From assembly GCA_910592005.1 (NCBI GenBank), contig CAJVPP010001841.1:1-17588 (forward strand): 17,588 nt of DNA, read 5' to 3'. The translations under genes were made by a program, and so were the position numbers. Shown in pieces: positions 1 through 10,845 of the stretch. The stretch is from Funneliformis mosseae (taxonomy: Eukaryota; Glomeromycota; Glomeromycetes; Glomerales; Glomeraceae). The notes under the pieces are model-generated. The model was not told where the DNA came from. It saw only the letters and a list, made by a program, of their open reading frames with translations, and searched no databases. The first letter of the stretch is position 1. The number at the start of each line of letters is the position of its first letter.

Positions 1-2035
1 GTTATTTTCAACGAAAGGACCTTGCTCACTATCGTTAAGTTTTATTTCATCTGAAGATTTTATAATTTTTGGACGCTGTATAGGCTTATGAAGAGCTCCT
101 GATATTGATGGGGGATATAATGCAACGACCTCTGCGGGATCTGCATTTAAATCTTGAAAAATTGTAATTGCTCTATCAAATTCATTCTGACGGAAAAGAT
201 AATGCGCGCGAAGTCCAAGTATTTCTCGAAGTTTTGCATCCTATAAACGATAAATATCATGAGTCTGAGTTAGCATACATTATTGTTATATACATTATTT
301 ATTACCTTGTCATCAATCAAAGTTTGTCTAGTTAAACTTAAAGCTTCCTCGAATTCATTTTGTTCAACCAATTGATCAATCTATGAAAGAGTAAAAATAT
401 AAAATAAACATAATTAATATCAATTTATGAATATAATCCAATTCGACTCTATCCTTGGTACCTGTCTTTCGAAGCTTAACGGAATGAATCTCCAAGCATT
501 ACCATGACTGGCAACATATAAATATTTGCCTTGGTTAATGAGTCGTGCTTGAGGGAGTTCGTCAGTTTGGACCAAAGTCTGAGTTACAATATTCCTGACT
601 TCCACGTTCTTCGGTAATATCGCAATAAGATACGGATGAGAATATCCTTGAATTATAAGGAGAATGAGTGCATAGGTTACCCAAATGACGGGTATAATTT
701 AATTCGCACCTATTTCTTCTGGCGTTCCTGACCAGTCAATTTCTGCCTTTCGAGTAGGTTTTCCATCAAGCCCAACAATAATACTCTCATCTATTTTAAA
801 AATATTCATAGTCAAATTAGATTTGAAAATTTTTTTACAGTTTATAAACATGCCCTTTCATCAAGAAACTTTGGTGTTCACAAAAGTACAAATATGAGTT
901 AAAAAGTGAACACTTAAAAGTAATTCGATTAAAGGTTTTTCGAATTCATTGTATTAAAAACAATGATACCTACTATCCTTAACCAACAGAATTTCATTAT
1001 TAGGTAACCTCGTCAATAACGGTTTGTTGACCTTAGAACCAATTGACATTCCCATATAACTAAATGAGGTGGCTCCTGGTGCACTACTCGAGGTTATTAT
1101 TTCGGTTTTCTCACCAGAATCGACATTTATCAAATTATATTCGTTCGTCAACCCAAGACAAACTTTATCGTCACTAACCCAAACCATTGTTTTAATCCTA
1201 TCATGAATTGAATGTTCCTGAAGAAGGATGACAATTAACCGAGAGAATGAAGATATCAATCATCAATGAGGAAAAGAAAAGGGTAAAAAACGTCTTCACG
1301 TACCTTTGTATCAGTGAATTCTGTATCCCGCCAGGTAAAGACAAATAACTTTTTTTTTACACCGACTGCTAGACGTGTTATTGGAATCCCATTGCTACTT
1401 TCATCCTCGCTAGTTTCAACATGGGAAATAGCAAATATATTTGCGCCTCTTATATTGGATAATTGCCTTTTTAATTCAAAGGTGTTTAAATCATAGATAT
1501 TTATATATCCATCTTGGAATGATTAAAACATAAACGGGGTATCATAATGAGATAAAGTCATAATTTCGATCTAATTTGGTACGATGAATGAATAAGTTAT
1601 TGAACACTATTGGTGATAAATACCAGAAAGTGATATTAATATGTCAAGCTCCTTAATGATATCCAACTGTTCGATGGGTTTTTTGGAAAAATTCTTAAAG
1701 GTTTCCTTTAAGTCTACTTTCAACCCCTCATCCCCTATTTTCATGGAGAAAAATTTATCAAATGATTAAATATTCTCGAGCTTTTATAGTTCTCATGGTT
1801 AACCAAATGATAATAACATACCAAAAGGTTCTTTTACTTCGTAAACGTACAAGGCACCCGTGGAAGTTCCTATAAATAAATTCTGACCTGGTTTTTTTTT
1901 TTGCAATTAGTATTTTGTTTTTAAAAAAAGCTTTCAACGATATAAAGAATCATTAAACGAACCATGAGCGAAAATCGATTCTATTTTATATGGTACTTTA
2001 TCTAACGCTAATGAAACATTGAAAGCATCGTACAT
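1..2035 (-). CDS. VPS39: VPS39/VAM6-like HOPS subunit, 5' part (3' end outside window)
   Basis: Subunit of the HOPS/CORVET class of tethering complexes, which bring late endosomes, autophagosomes and vacuoles together for fusion on the vacuole membrane. Exons (plus coordinates, transcribed right to left): 1963-2035, 1822-1887, 1624-1734, 1304-1512, 974-1217, 710-790, 462-646, 306-380, 1-240. All junctions are GT-AG with matching phase, giving 428 codons and no stop. The start MYDAF followed by a hydrophobic 'KVPYKIES' stretch is typical of the VPS39 N-terminus. A CNH (citron homology) beta-propeller fills roughly residues 15-290, with tell-tale pieces such as GTSTGALYVYEVKEP, NIRGANIFAISHVE and IVGLDGKPTRKAEIDW. 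Helical TPR/clathrin-type repeats begin near residue 330 (DQLVEQNEFEEALSL), and 'FQDLNADPAEVVALYP' is a late VPS39 signature. Full proteins are usually 850-1000 residues, so about half is present. TGFBRAP1/VPS3 is the nearest alternative but fits the N-terminus less well. Confidence 0.88.
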
Positions 2036-2623
2036 TTTTGACAGCGTATGATCTTAAACTAGTTTAGACAAGTTAGAACCAAATAAAGAAAAAAAAAAGT
2101 ATTTCGAATAATTAACGGTTTTTTTTTTTAACGGGTTTCTAACCATGCAAAATGTCAATCTATTTTAATAGATAAAATGATCCAAAGTAATCTGATCTGA
2201 TTATACTTAATGATTAGGTTCTGGAGATCCGCTTTGTCTTAGATCAGTTAAATTAATTTAAAGTACAAATAATACGCCACACGTCATGCAAAAGGAGCAT
2301 TGCATTATTTATCATATTTTCAAACTTAATTAGTATTAAACCAAGGTGAACTATATTAGCAATCTACATCTGATTAAATTTATTTTACTTTACTGATATG
2401 ATAACAAATGATAATGATCATGAAAATAATTTATATTTTCAAGTTAAAATATCAATGATTATTTAAATTTCTATTGAGAATTCCTAAAATTTATTATTAT
2501 TAAAAGACATTAAGGTAAATATTAATAAAATAAAAACTAATATACCAATAATTATTTTGTAATACAAAGTTACACATTATATAACAGAGTAATAAATATT
2601 TGCCATTTCCCTTACTGCCTGGT
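2036..2623. other. Intergenic: VPS39 promoter and ABCD3 3' region
   Basis: AT-rich spacer of 588 bp between the VPS39 start and the stop codon of the transporter upstream of it; both are on the minus strand. It must hold the VPS39 promoter and the 3' UTR and polyadenylation site of the transporter. Poly(A)/poly(T) runs lie near 2090-2130. A short inverted repeat, ATGCAA and TTGCAT around an 8-nt spacer, sits at 2286-2305. I see no ORF with coding character and no RNA gene. Confidence 0.6.
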
Positions 2624-5600
2624 TCAGTCTGAATTATTACTACTAGAAGAGCTGTTCTTTTCATTATCGGCCTCTTCACCCTCATCATCATCACCCTCAT
2701 CACCTTGTCCAATCTCAAACTTCTTTTTACTAGATTTACCATGCGAAAAAGCAAATGGTGTTGCCAAATCGCCTTCTTCAAGTCTGTAATATAGATTATA
2801 ATAATTAACAAATTATATTAAACATCATGATTAGATGAAATTACTTACTTCCGAAATTCATAATGTCCTTCTCCATCAAAGCGAAGAAGCCACTCATGAT
2901 ACTTAACTAACGAATATATATATAAAACAAATGGAATAGATTAGCGTTGTTTCTCAACAACAAAAAAAAAATTTCATACGAAAACTTTGTTCATATTTAC
3001 ACTATAATCATCATCAAGACATAATATAAAAATATTAAAAAAAAAAGTTAATTGGTGATTAGTCTTGTAACAAATTTAACAAGAATAATCGAAAAATTTT
3101 AATTACCAATGAATGCCTATGAGATACAGTAAATAATGTAATTCCTAAAGTTTGAGCATGAGTATACATAATACCCTCAACATCGACACTAACTGCACTA
3201 GTACATTCGTCCAAAATAGCCTGTTCGAATTTATAACGTAAAATTAATGTTTCGATCAAAAAGAGGTAACAAACGACAAAGCAAAGTTTCTTACAAATTG
3301 AGGACGGTGATAAAAGAGTCTAGCCATAGCTACTCTCTGTAATCGAATATAAAAAATTAAATAAAATTTTAAAATGTTCAAATTTTTAAAATATTTAGTA
3401 CCTGTTTTTCGCCACCCGACAAAACATCAGCCCAATCTTGCACTGCATCCCACCCTCCATCTCGATCAATTAAATATCCCAAGTGTACGACTTTAAGCAA
3501 TTCCAATAATTTATCATCGTTAAATCCCTTGGAACGTGCTTGATTTTTTGTGTCCGGATAAATAATCTATTTAACAATTATTAGGTTAGAAAGTATAATT
3601 TAACGATTGGCAATCATATTAAATCATTTCATACTTGATCACGGAATGTGCCAAGTGCCAAGTATGGTTTTTGAGGTACGTAAAACAATTTAGATGCTGG
3701 TGGTTTGGTAACAGTACCATCTATAAAATTATAATATTTATGATAGTTAATATATTTAAAATGTTTAAATATTTGACATAAATTTTAAGTATCTTACCAA
3801 AAAGTGGCCAGAGATCACCGAGGATACGGAAAAGAGAACTTTTCCCCTACATTGTACATAACAACATGTTAATAATACTCTCAATTACATATACCGACGT
3901 TAAATCTACATACACATCCATTAGGTCCGGAAATGAGACAGTTCATTCCTTTTTCAACTTTGAAAGATAACTCTTTCACCTAACATGTAATTAACAGATA
4001 AGTTAAGCAAATGATCAATTGCAATGGATATATAAAAACAAAAAATGAAACTTACCAAAACGTCTTTATTTGGTGTAACAATTGGAACTTTATCAAAAAT
4101 AATAACACCATCTTCTGTTATAATTTTACCCTTGAGGTCGTTTGGTGTCACCGCTGTGATTGCAGAGAAACTAAGTCAGTAAATTATCGGATACATGAAG
4201 ACAATCATTAAAAGTTTAAATGACCTATTACATTGGCTAATATTAGCTTCATTTGAATCCTTGCTTATCATCGTACGTTCGTACCGACCTTTATTGACGT
4301 CCTCGAGGACATCAAAAAGTTCTGCGACACGTGACTGTGAAGTAGTAATACAGGTTCATCAATGACATGATAATTAATAAACAATTCTTCAAAAAGAGAA
4401 CGATCAACACGTATATATTAAAAGAGAACACACAGTGTATCCTGCAAATCTAGTCAAATCACGTCCAGCAAGAATTAATCTGCCAACAGCTTGTGATAAA
4501 TTTACAAGGTAACCAGCTGTAATAATTTTTTTATATATATCAATATACATTATCGTTAAATTATTATGCTAATACGAGGAATGAAGGTCTCTTACAATTT
4601 CTTGAATAATCTTCCATAATCTTTGTTGGATCGGCGTCAAGTTTGCCCATGAATTCCGTAGCTTTTAAAGGTAAAAGGAACATTTAAATTAATCATAACG
4701 TTAAACCTAAAGAACATATTCCTTACCATATTTTGGATCAAATACGGGACGTGCCAACAGACTGTAAAGAAGTGATAATTTAACAATAGTGTATATATAT
4801 ATACGATTTGGAAATATGAAGTTCGCAACTTACTAATACGCAGTCATGGTTGCACAATATTTAACCAATACTGAATCGAAAATTCCATTAGCGAATCGGA
4901 GTCGATATATTTTTTTAACATGTCGTACTATCTTATCAAAGCTTCCATTTACAACAGTTTTCTCTCGTTCACCACCACCATAAAAGGCAATTTCTTCAGA
5001 ATGAGTAATGATTCGTGACTAGAAAATTAAATAGGTAGTCAATATCATATGATATTATTAAAAATTTTCAAAAAGAATGATCTTTACGTGTGTGAACCTA
5101 AAATCACCCTCAAGCTTTTGCTCTATGGCAGTGACTGTTTTAGTAATAAAAGTTAGCCATAAAAATTTCTTTTTAAAAATAAAAATAAAAATATGTATTT
5201 TTCTCACATTTTCCAAAAGGCGGTGAAATCGCACGTAAAAGAGCACCGGATACCATGAAGTACGCGATCATGAAAATAGGAGCTAAATGATGATGGTACA
5301 AATAAAATGAATTACAATAATCAAATGAATGTAGCATATATGATTGAATGAATTACCTTCTCGGCCACTGTAAAAAATTAGATATTTCGAAATCATATTA
5401 ATGGAATGTATATTCAAGAAAAAGGATTAAACATGATTGAAATTCATACATGGCTTCACCCAGCTTATACGCAAACAAGACCATATCTACTATGGGTTTG
5501 GCAATATCTGAATATAAATGACTCAGGTTTTCCGCGAATTTATCAATGTCCTAATTTAAAAAATTAATTATGTAAGACAATTATTCTTTTTTAATACATT

Positions 5601-6741
5601 AAAATTAGAAGAGACGAATTTATACCTGCGTTAGCAATTGATCTGCATTCTGAATCCGGTTATCGATATTCGATATTTTATAAAAGGTAATGTCTTTTAA
5701 ATATTGTTCATTGGCATACTTTAACGACAAGAAAAAAGTTATTTAATAATATTCAATTATAAAGTCAATTAAAAGTTTAAAGAACAGATGAGTTTACCCT
5801 TGTAAGCCTGGTTCGGAACGCTAAAGCCAATGCGCTTATCGTAAGTTTCAATGAATTGTTAATTATGCTCATTGGCCACTATTATAATTAATATAAACCA
5901 ATTATTTATCAACGCGTCAATAAATAAATAATTAACTAAATATCAAAATAAAATAGTCACCATCATAAATCCAAATTCGACAACAGCCCGAGCAATAAAA
6001 GTTTTCCGATCACGAGATACAATCGCCTTAACAACGTGTCTATGAAATTTTGTAATTTAGAATTTAGAATAAAATAATATTAATGTTACTATAAGATAAC
6101 AACTAACTATCGAACAACGCACCCGTTAAATCCAGAAAACCTATTAAATGTAACATCAAATAAATAAATAGTATTTAATTATAATTAGAAATAAAATAGA
6201 TAATACCATAATTCAAGTGAAAAGGGTTTCGGAAGAGAATATAAATGAATTCCTCTCTTATTGAACCAGGCAATTCTACACGCTCCTTTCTATTGATAAA
6301 TGGTTACATTCATCAATAATCTTACCATATATCAAGCCACGTGCGAGCTATTAACACCATCGCCAAAGTTACAAGCAAAGTTGCTTCCTTACTAGCAATT
6401 CCTAATAATGATTGTTTTGATTAAAACAATTTACACGGTAAAAAAACGAAATCATTTTTTTTTTTTAAAAAAAAAAACAAAGGCTTACCAGGTATACAAA
6501 TGGGCAATAGTTTTTTTATTTGCGTTAAAAAACGCGAATCTACACCAATTCTCTTCTGCCTTCGATTTTTGGTATCTTGAGAGTTTGCAGCATGTGAAAC
6601 TTGTTTCTTTCTTTCTTGTTCGACATATTGCTTGATTAAATATACAGCAAAAACACCACCAACGAATAAAACTGAACGTTTCTTTGATGAATTTAGTGTT
6701 TTGGAGGAAATTTCGGTTGGCAAAGACATAACCTGTCCCAT
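2624..6741 (-). CDS. ABCD3: Peroxisomal half ABC transporter, PMP70/ABCD3 type
   Basis: Half-size ABC transporter of the ABCD family, which dimerises in the peroxisome membrane and imports acyl-CoAs or related acids for beta-oxidation. Exons: 6489-6741, 6326-6401, 6123-6140, 5961-6039, 5798-5878, 5626-5718, 5450-5550, 5357-5367, 5208-5282, 5088-5134, 4834-5018, 4727-4761, 4596-4661, 4434-4516, 4232-4334, 4056-4153, 3914-3979, 3798-3846, 3635-3720, 3402-3566, 3295-3336, 3107-3220, 2849-2901, 2624-2783: 712 residues, every phase closing. The membrane domain comes first, with [13 protein letters not shown] near residue 190 and the EAA-like [14 protein letters not shown] at about 285-298. The ATPase domain follows: Walker A GPNGCGKSS 486-494 (interrupted by an intron), signature LSGGEKQ 584-590, Walker B FAILDE 604-609 and H-loop His638. 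The '[16 protein letters not shown]' region is closer to PMP70 than to ALDP. The tail is acidic, then Ser/Asn-rich. The junction after 'SHRHSL' lacks the usual Trp-Lys (see findings). Confidence 0.93.
5357..5367 (-). other. 11-nt microexon of the ABCD3-like gene
   Basis: The sequence TGGCCGAGAAG is bounded by ACAG acceptor and GTAATT donor (minus strand). It bridges the upstream exon, which ends in phase 2 (GCC AT|), and the downstream exon, which starts in phase 1 (|CT CCT ATT). The join reads E-A-I-G-R-E-A-P-I-F, and PMP70 proteins have a matching Ala-Ile-Gly turn here between two membrane segments. Without it the frame breaks, so it must be included in the functional mRNA. Confidence 0.85.
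6207..6289 (-). other. GC-richer, exon-like island inside a long intron of the ABCD3-like gene
   Basis: The intron 6141-6325 (185 nt) is about twice the usual length. Within it an 83-nt block, about 36% GC, is flanked by AATAG on its 5' side and a GTATTA donor on its 3' side. Skipping it gives the expected protein (LDIW-FSGFNG). Including it would create UGA at the 5' junction, and the upstream intron would be only 36 nt. I therefore do not place it in the CDS. It could be a poison exon, a splicing regulator or leftover sequence. Confidence 0.35.
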
Positions 6742-6989
6742 TATGGATTATCTATTAGCAGCAATTTGCAACGAAAAACTCGAGTTTTTTTTATCAAAAA
6801 TTTTTTTAGATGTGAAACGCAGAATTACGTCAGCTGCATCCTAAAAAGGGTCTAAAGAGGTAAAGATTTCCTTATTAAATAATTTTTTGTGAAAAAATAT
6901 TACTAATAACATAGATGACGCAGTCGTAAAAATTAATTTTTATTGTTAATATTATTATTTATATTAATAGTTAATCTATAATCATTAAA

Positions 6990-9900
6990 TCATTGCATTC
7001 GAAAATAACTGGCATTCTCATCCATTTCAATAGCAAACCACCTTTGAAACAGTGTTCGCAAATCAATCATATCATTGCCTTCGTCAACGATGATGCCGCT
7101 ATCTGCAAGTAATCCCGGCTCAAAATTCAAATCTAAATTTACAAATTTGAATACTACAGAAGAATGTTCACCATCCAGTATTACCATGTCAAACCTAAAA
7201 GAATACATATGAATGAATAAACATCAGTTTTTTAATAATTATTCTTCTAATATCATTAAGGGTATATTACCTAGTAATATATTGTCCTATGTTTACGGTC
7301 ACTTCTAACATTGGAAATCCGGTCAGCAAATCTTTCTCGACTGAATAACTGATGTCGTCTATATAGTTTTTCCAAATTTCGATTTTTGTTGGATCATGAC
7401 CATCTTTTTTTAAGCCAATTAATATTTTATTTTTTTCGAGAGTTACGTAACAATCAGGTTCTGAAAAAAATGCTAATCCAGGTCCAAATGTAATTGAAGT
7501 TATTGCGAGTTCCATGGGAAATATCGATGGATTTTGAGATGGTGTTAGGTTGGACTTAGAAATAAGATTATCAGGAACTGGCTCAGGTTCTATAAATATA
7601 AAATATAAAAGTATAAAAATTTTATTATATCTTTATATTTTTGATTTCACAAAATATAATATTTATATAAACAATATTTGCCTGAAGTTTGTGCTCGGTT
7701 TATGCCTAAATTGTAACGAATCAAGATAAGTTTCGGATATAATTTAAAGGGAATGGTAAATGATATTATAGAACGCACCTTTCTTTGATGAAGTTGAAGG
7801 TCTTCGACCACGCTTAGATGTTCCGGCGATAGAACCACCACGTGATACACGTGATTTCTCAGCACGACCTTGACCATCATCATCATCTGTAAGTGGCCGG
7901 CCAGGAATTTTTGCAGCAGAAGGATTAGGAGCATCTTCGCCAATAGATATTGATGGGTTTCTTGAATTGGAAGGTTGAGCGACTGGCGTAGAATCATTCT
8001 GCTCAGTGGGCTCATTATCATCATTTGGGCTTTCTTCAACCATAATTTTTCCTTGTTTCCATTTTACACCACATGCATTACACAGAGTTCCTGAACAAAG
8101 TTTTGTTCAAATTTAACATATCAAAGCATTAAAGGCAATAAGACCATTAGTAACTTTACCTGGTCCTTTGGGTCCTCTTCTCCACATTGGAGTGTATCTA
8201 ACACCGCAGTACATACAATTCTTTTTTTCAGTGATATGCTCTACGTTACCAGCTGAATCGGTAACGAGTCTAGATTTTTTTGTCGTATATTTCCTCCGAT
8301 TATCTAAATAAAATTGAAGTATGAATAATCAATTATATATTTAATGAATTCTTAAAGGATGCTTGTGAAAAGAAATAAATAAATTCATACTCTCATTTTT
8401 AGAAGAGTTCTTTGTTTTCCTAACTTTTTTTGTAGATGTCTAAAATGACATATATATATTTATTTATTCCTTAATTTTTTTCAATTATATAAATTTGACA
8501 TTTTATTTTTTCTTAGCGTTATAATTACACAATTGTCACTTACAGGTACTGTCTTTTTTGTCGTTTTACGTTTTCCTCTTTTCCCTTTACCAAATTGTAA
8601 ATCGAATTCCGTATCTGAATCATCGTTTTTAATATCAATATCAATTTCCTCTTCGTCCATTTCATTGGTAGAAACCGCTGTCACCCAAGTTCTTTGATAT
8701 TTCTAAATAAAAGGTCGAATATTAAAATTTAAATATTATAAAAATTTAATACATTCTTATGACTCACCTTTACTTTTTCCTTATAAAAGTCTCTAGGAAC
8801 GCGCATTTGTAAATAACGTTCTTTACATTTACGCTTAAGCTTAAAATGATAACCAATCGCGTCCTTTAGATTATTCTGTACAAGACGTAATGTAATTCAA
8901 AAAAAAATAATGTATTCGGACCTTTTCATCCATTAAACGTTCAACCGTATCTTCGTCGTTTACGGTTCTACATAACGCATTCCATATCTCTTCGGTTACT
9001 GATTTTATACTAATCTCCCATTCTTCAGTAGATTTCTTCGGGTCATCCTCATCGGGAGGTGAAACATAACTTGCAATTACCTATTATTATATTTTAAAAA
9101 TATAATCGACAAAAAAAAAAAAAAGATTCTTTTACGATAAAAGTGTTTTCTTCTTTACCTCATAAACTTTAGGACAATGTAATAATCCCATATCATCTTC
9201 TGGATTACGTTCAATAATAGCATCTTTGGGAAATAAAAACCTAGTTTTCCGATCATCCTTAAACGTTAAAATTACTTCACATCTTACTGCATGCTCATAT
9301 GCGGTAGACGCAGGAATTTCTACAGGTTGATTCCACATTTTAAATTTGTTAAGCGACGCATAATGAGCAGATTCTGTGGCCACCAACATTCTTTGTTGTG
9401 GTAACGAATTAACCGGTTGTTTTTGCTGTGGAGATGGTTCGATTACTACATGATTCTCTGTAGAGAGACCGAGTTGCTTCAATTTTTGTGATATTGACAA
9501 CGTTTGGATTTGTTCGGGAGATGGAGTTGATTGAACATCCTGAGCCTGCTCAGTTGGTGAATCTGATTGTATCGTTTGACAATCCGATTGTGCTATCTGG
9601 ATTTCTTCATTTGGAGGAGATGATGCTTGAACTGAGACCTCGGAAGGTAATGAAGTTGTTGGGATCGAAAGATCTTTTGGTGAGAGATCCTTCACCGAGA
9701 GATCTTTCTCCGGAGTTTGATCTTGTGAAAATAATTGACCTGATTGATATTGAGGTGATTGCACAGTCTTTGATAAAATTGAGGAAACATTAGGGCGTTG
9801 TTGAGGTAACGGAGCATTAAGAGTCGAATTCACTTGAGATGAAGTATTAGACTGTGATGCCAATAGGTAACTTAAATGATTGATTAACGCATTTTTTTGC

Positions 9901-10845
9901 TCTTGCGATAAGTTTGGCGCCGTTTCAGGTTGTGACAATTGTTTTTGTATGGCGAGTATCTGTGAAGGATTGTAGGTTTGAAGTAATGTCTGCATAACGT
10001 TGGTTAATTGAGGCGAGAATTTAACAGAATTATTTGAGGGTGAAGGAGCTGTATTAATTTTAGGTTGTTGAGAAGATAAACGAGGTATAGGCATTCGCTG
10101 TTGAACTTGAGGATTAGTTGATACTTGTGTTAATTGGGATACCTGCGATACCTGCGGTTGTGGTTGTGGACGGGGTTGTATCGCAGGTTGCTTGTAAATA
10201 CGAGAAGATGAAGTTTGTAAACTTGCAGTTGTAATGGGAGAGGGAGTTAAAGGTCGAATTACGGGATATGAAGTCTGACCAAATGTTGGTTGTACTTGTG
10301 CTTGATGTACAGTTGTAAATGCTAGTTGTTGAGACTGTTGAAAAAGTTGTTGATTCTGCTGCAGAGTTTGTGGTAGAGCTTGTTGAGAAAATAAATGTGA
10401 CGCATCATGTATTTGATTTTGATCATCTAGGAGAACTTGCTGACTCACAAATAAAAGTTCATGAACCTGAGTATCTAAATACAAGAATGGACCTATCGAT
10501 AAAGTGCAAGTTCCAAGAAATCCTGTGTATGGAATCGGGAGTGAATTATCAGGTAAGTCAGGATGAAAAAAGATTTGATTTTGAATGGAATATTTTGTAA
10601 AGGAAGAATTTAAGTTATTTTCGCGAGATAATCGTAAGGCAGGAAATAATATTCCACTATTATTTTAAAACATTCAAATTTTATTAAATATTGAATAACC
10701 TTTTGGCAGGAAAAAAAAAAAAGGAAAAAAAGAAAAGAAATTTCAAGTAGATCTATTATTATTACCTCTCTCTAACACTGAGAAAACCATTTTGTTCATC
10801 TATTTCATCATCAGGTTTGTTTGTTGTCACCGGGAATTCGCCCAT
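6990..10845 (-). CDS. Large Gln-rich protein with one GATA zinc finger (putative transcription factor)
   Basis: Putative nuclear DNA-binding regulator. Exons: 10766-10845, 9159-10656, 8922-9080, 8768-8875, 8544-8702, 8391-8439, 8160-8303, 7779-8090, (7682-7705), 7271-7589, 6990-7194. All phases close: 1010 residues without the bracketed 24-nt exon, 1018 with it. The start ATG at 10845 opens a 26-codon first exon (MGEFPVTTNKPDD); the long exon behind it has no in-frame ATG near its 5' end, which is why a spliced start is needed. Residues about 95-440 are Gln/Pro/Ser-rich, like activation domains. About 475-610 is a charged conserved-looking module (ILTFKDDRKTRFLFPKD; WNALCRTVNDEDTVERL). An acidic then Lys-rich stretch follows (about 632-695). 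The GATA finger is C714-C717-X18-C736-C739 with TPMWRRGPKG. A Ser/Pro/Asn-rich linker precedes a C-terminal roughly 150-residue beta-rich segment. Only the finger is recognisable; the target is unknown. It lies head to head with another GATA gene. Confidence 0.85.
7682..7705 (-). other. Probable 24-nt microexon using a GC donor
   Basis: Inside the 189-nt intron 7590-7778 lies a 24-nt block of about 46% GC, bounded by a TTTAG acceptor and a CAG|GCAAAT donor (GC-AG class). It is a multiple of three, has no stop, and adds G-I-N-R-A-Q-T-S between KK and EPEPVP, matching the polar linker composition. Including it splits the long intron into 73 and 92 nt, the normal size range here. Confidence 0.55.

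Noticed and set aside
6408..6844. Plus-strand ORFs antisense to the first exons of the ABCD3-like gene
   Set aside because: They overlap the confidently assigned transporter exon and intron 1 and have no domain of their own.
10319..10600. Plus-strand ORFs over the Gln-rich exon (also 9488-9793)
   Set aside because: They are antisense shadows of a long Gln-rich coding exon and match no family.
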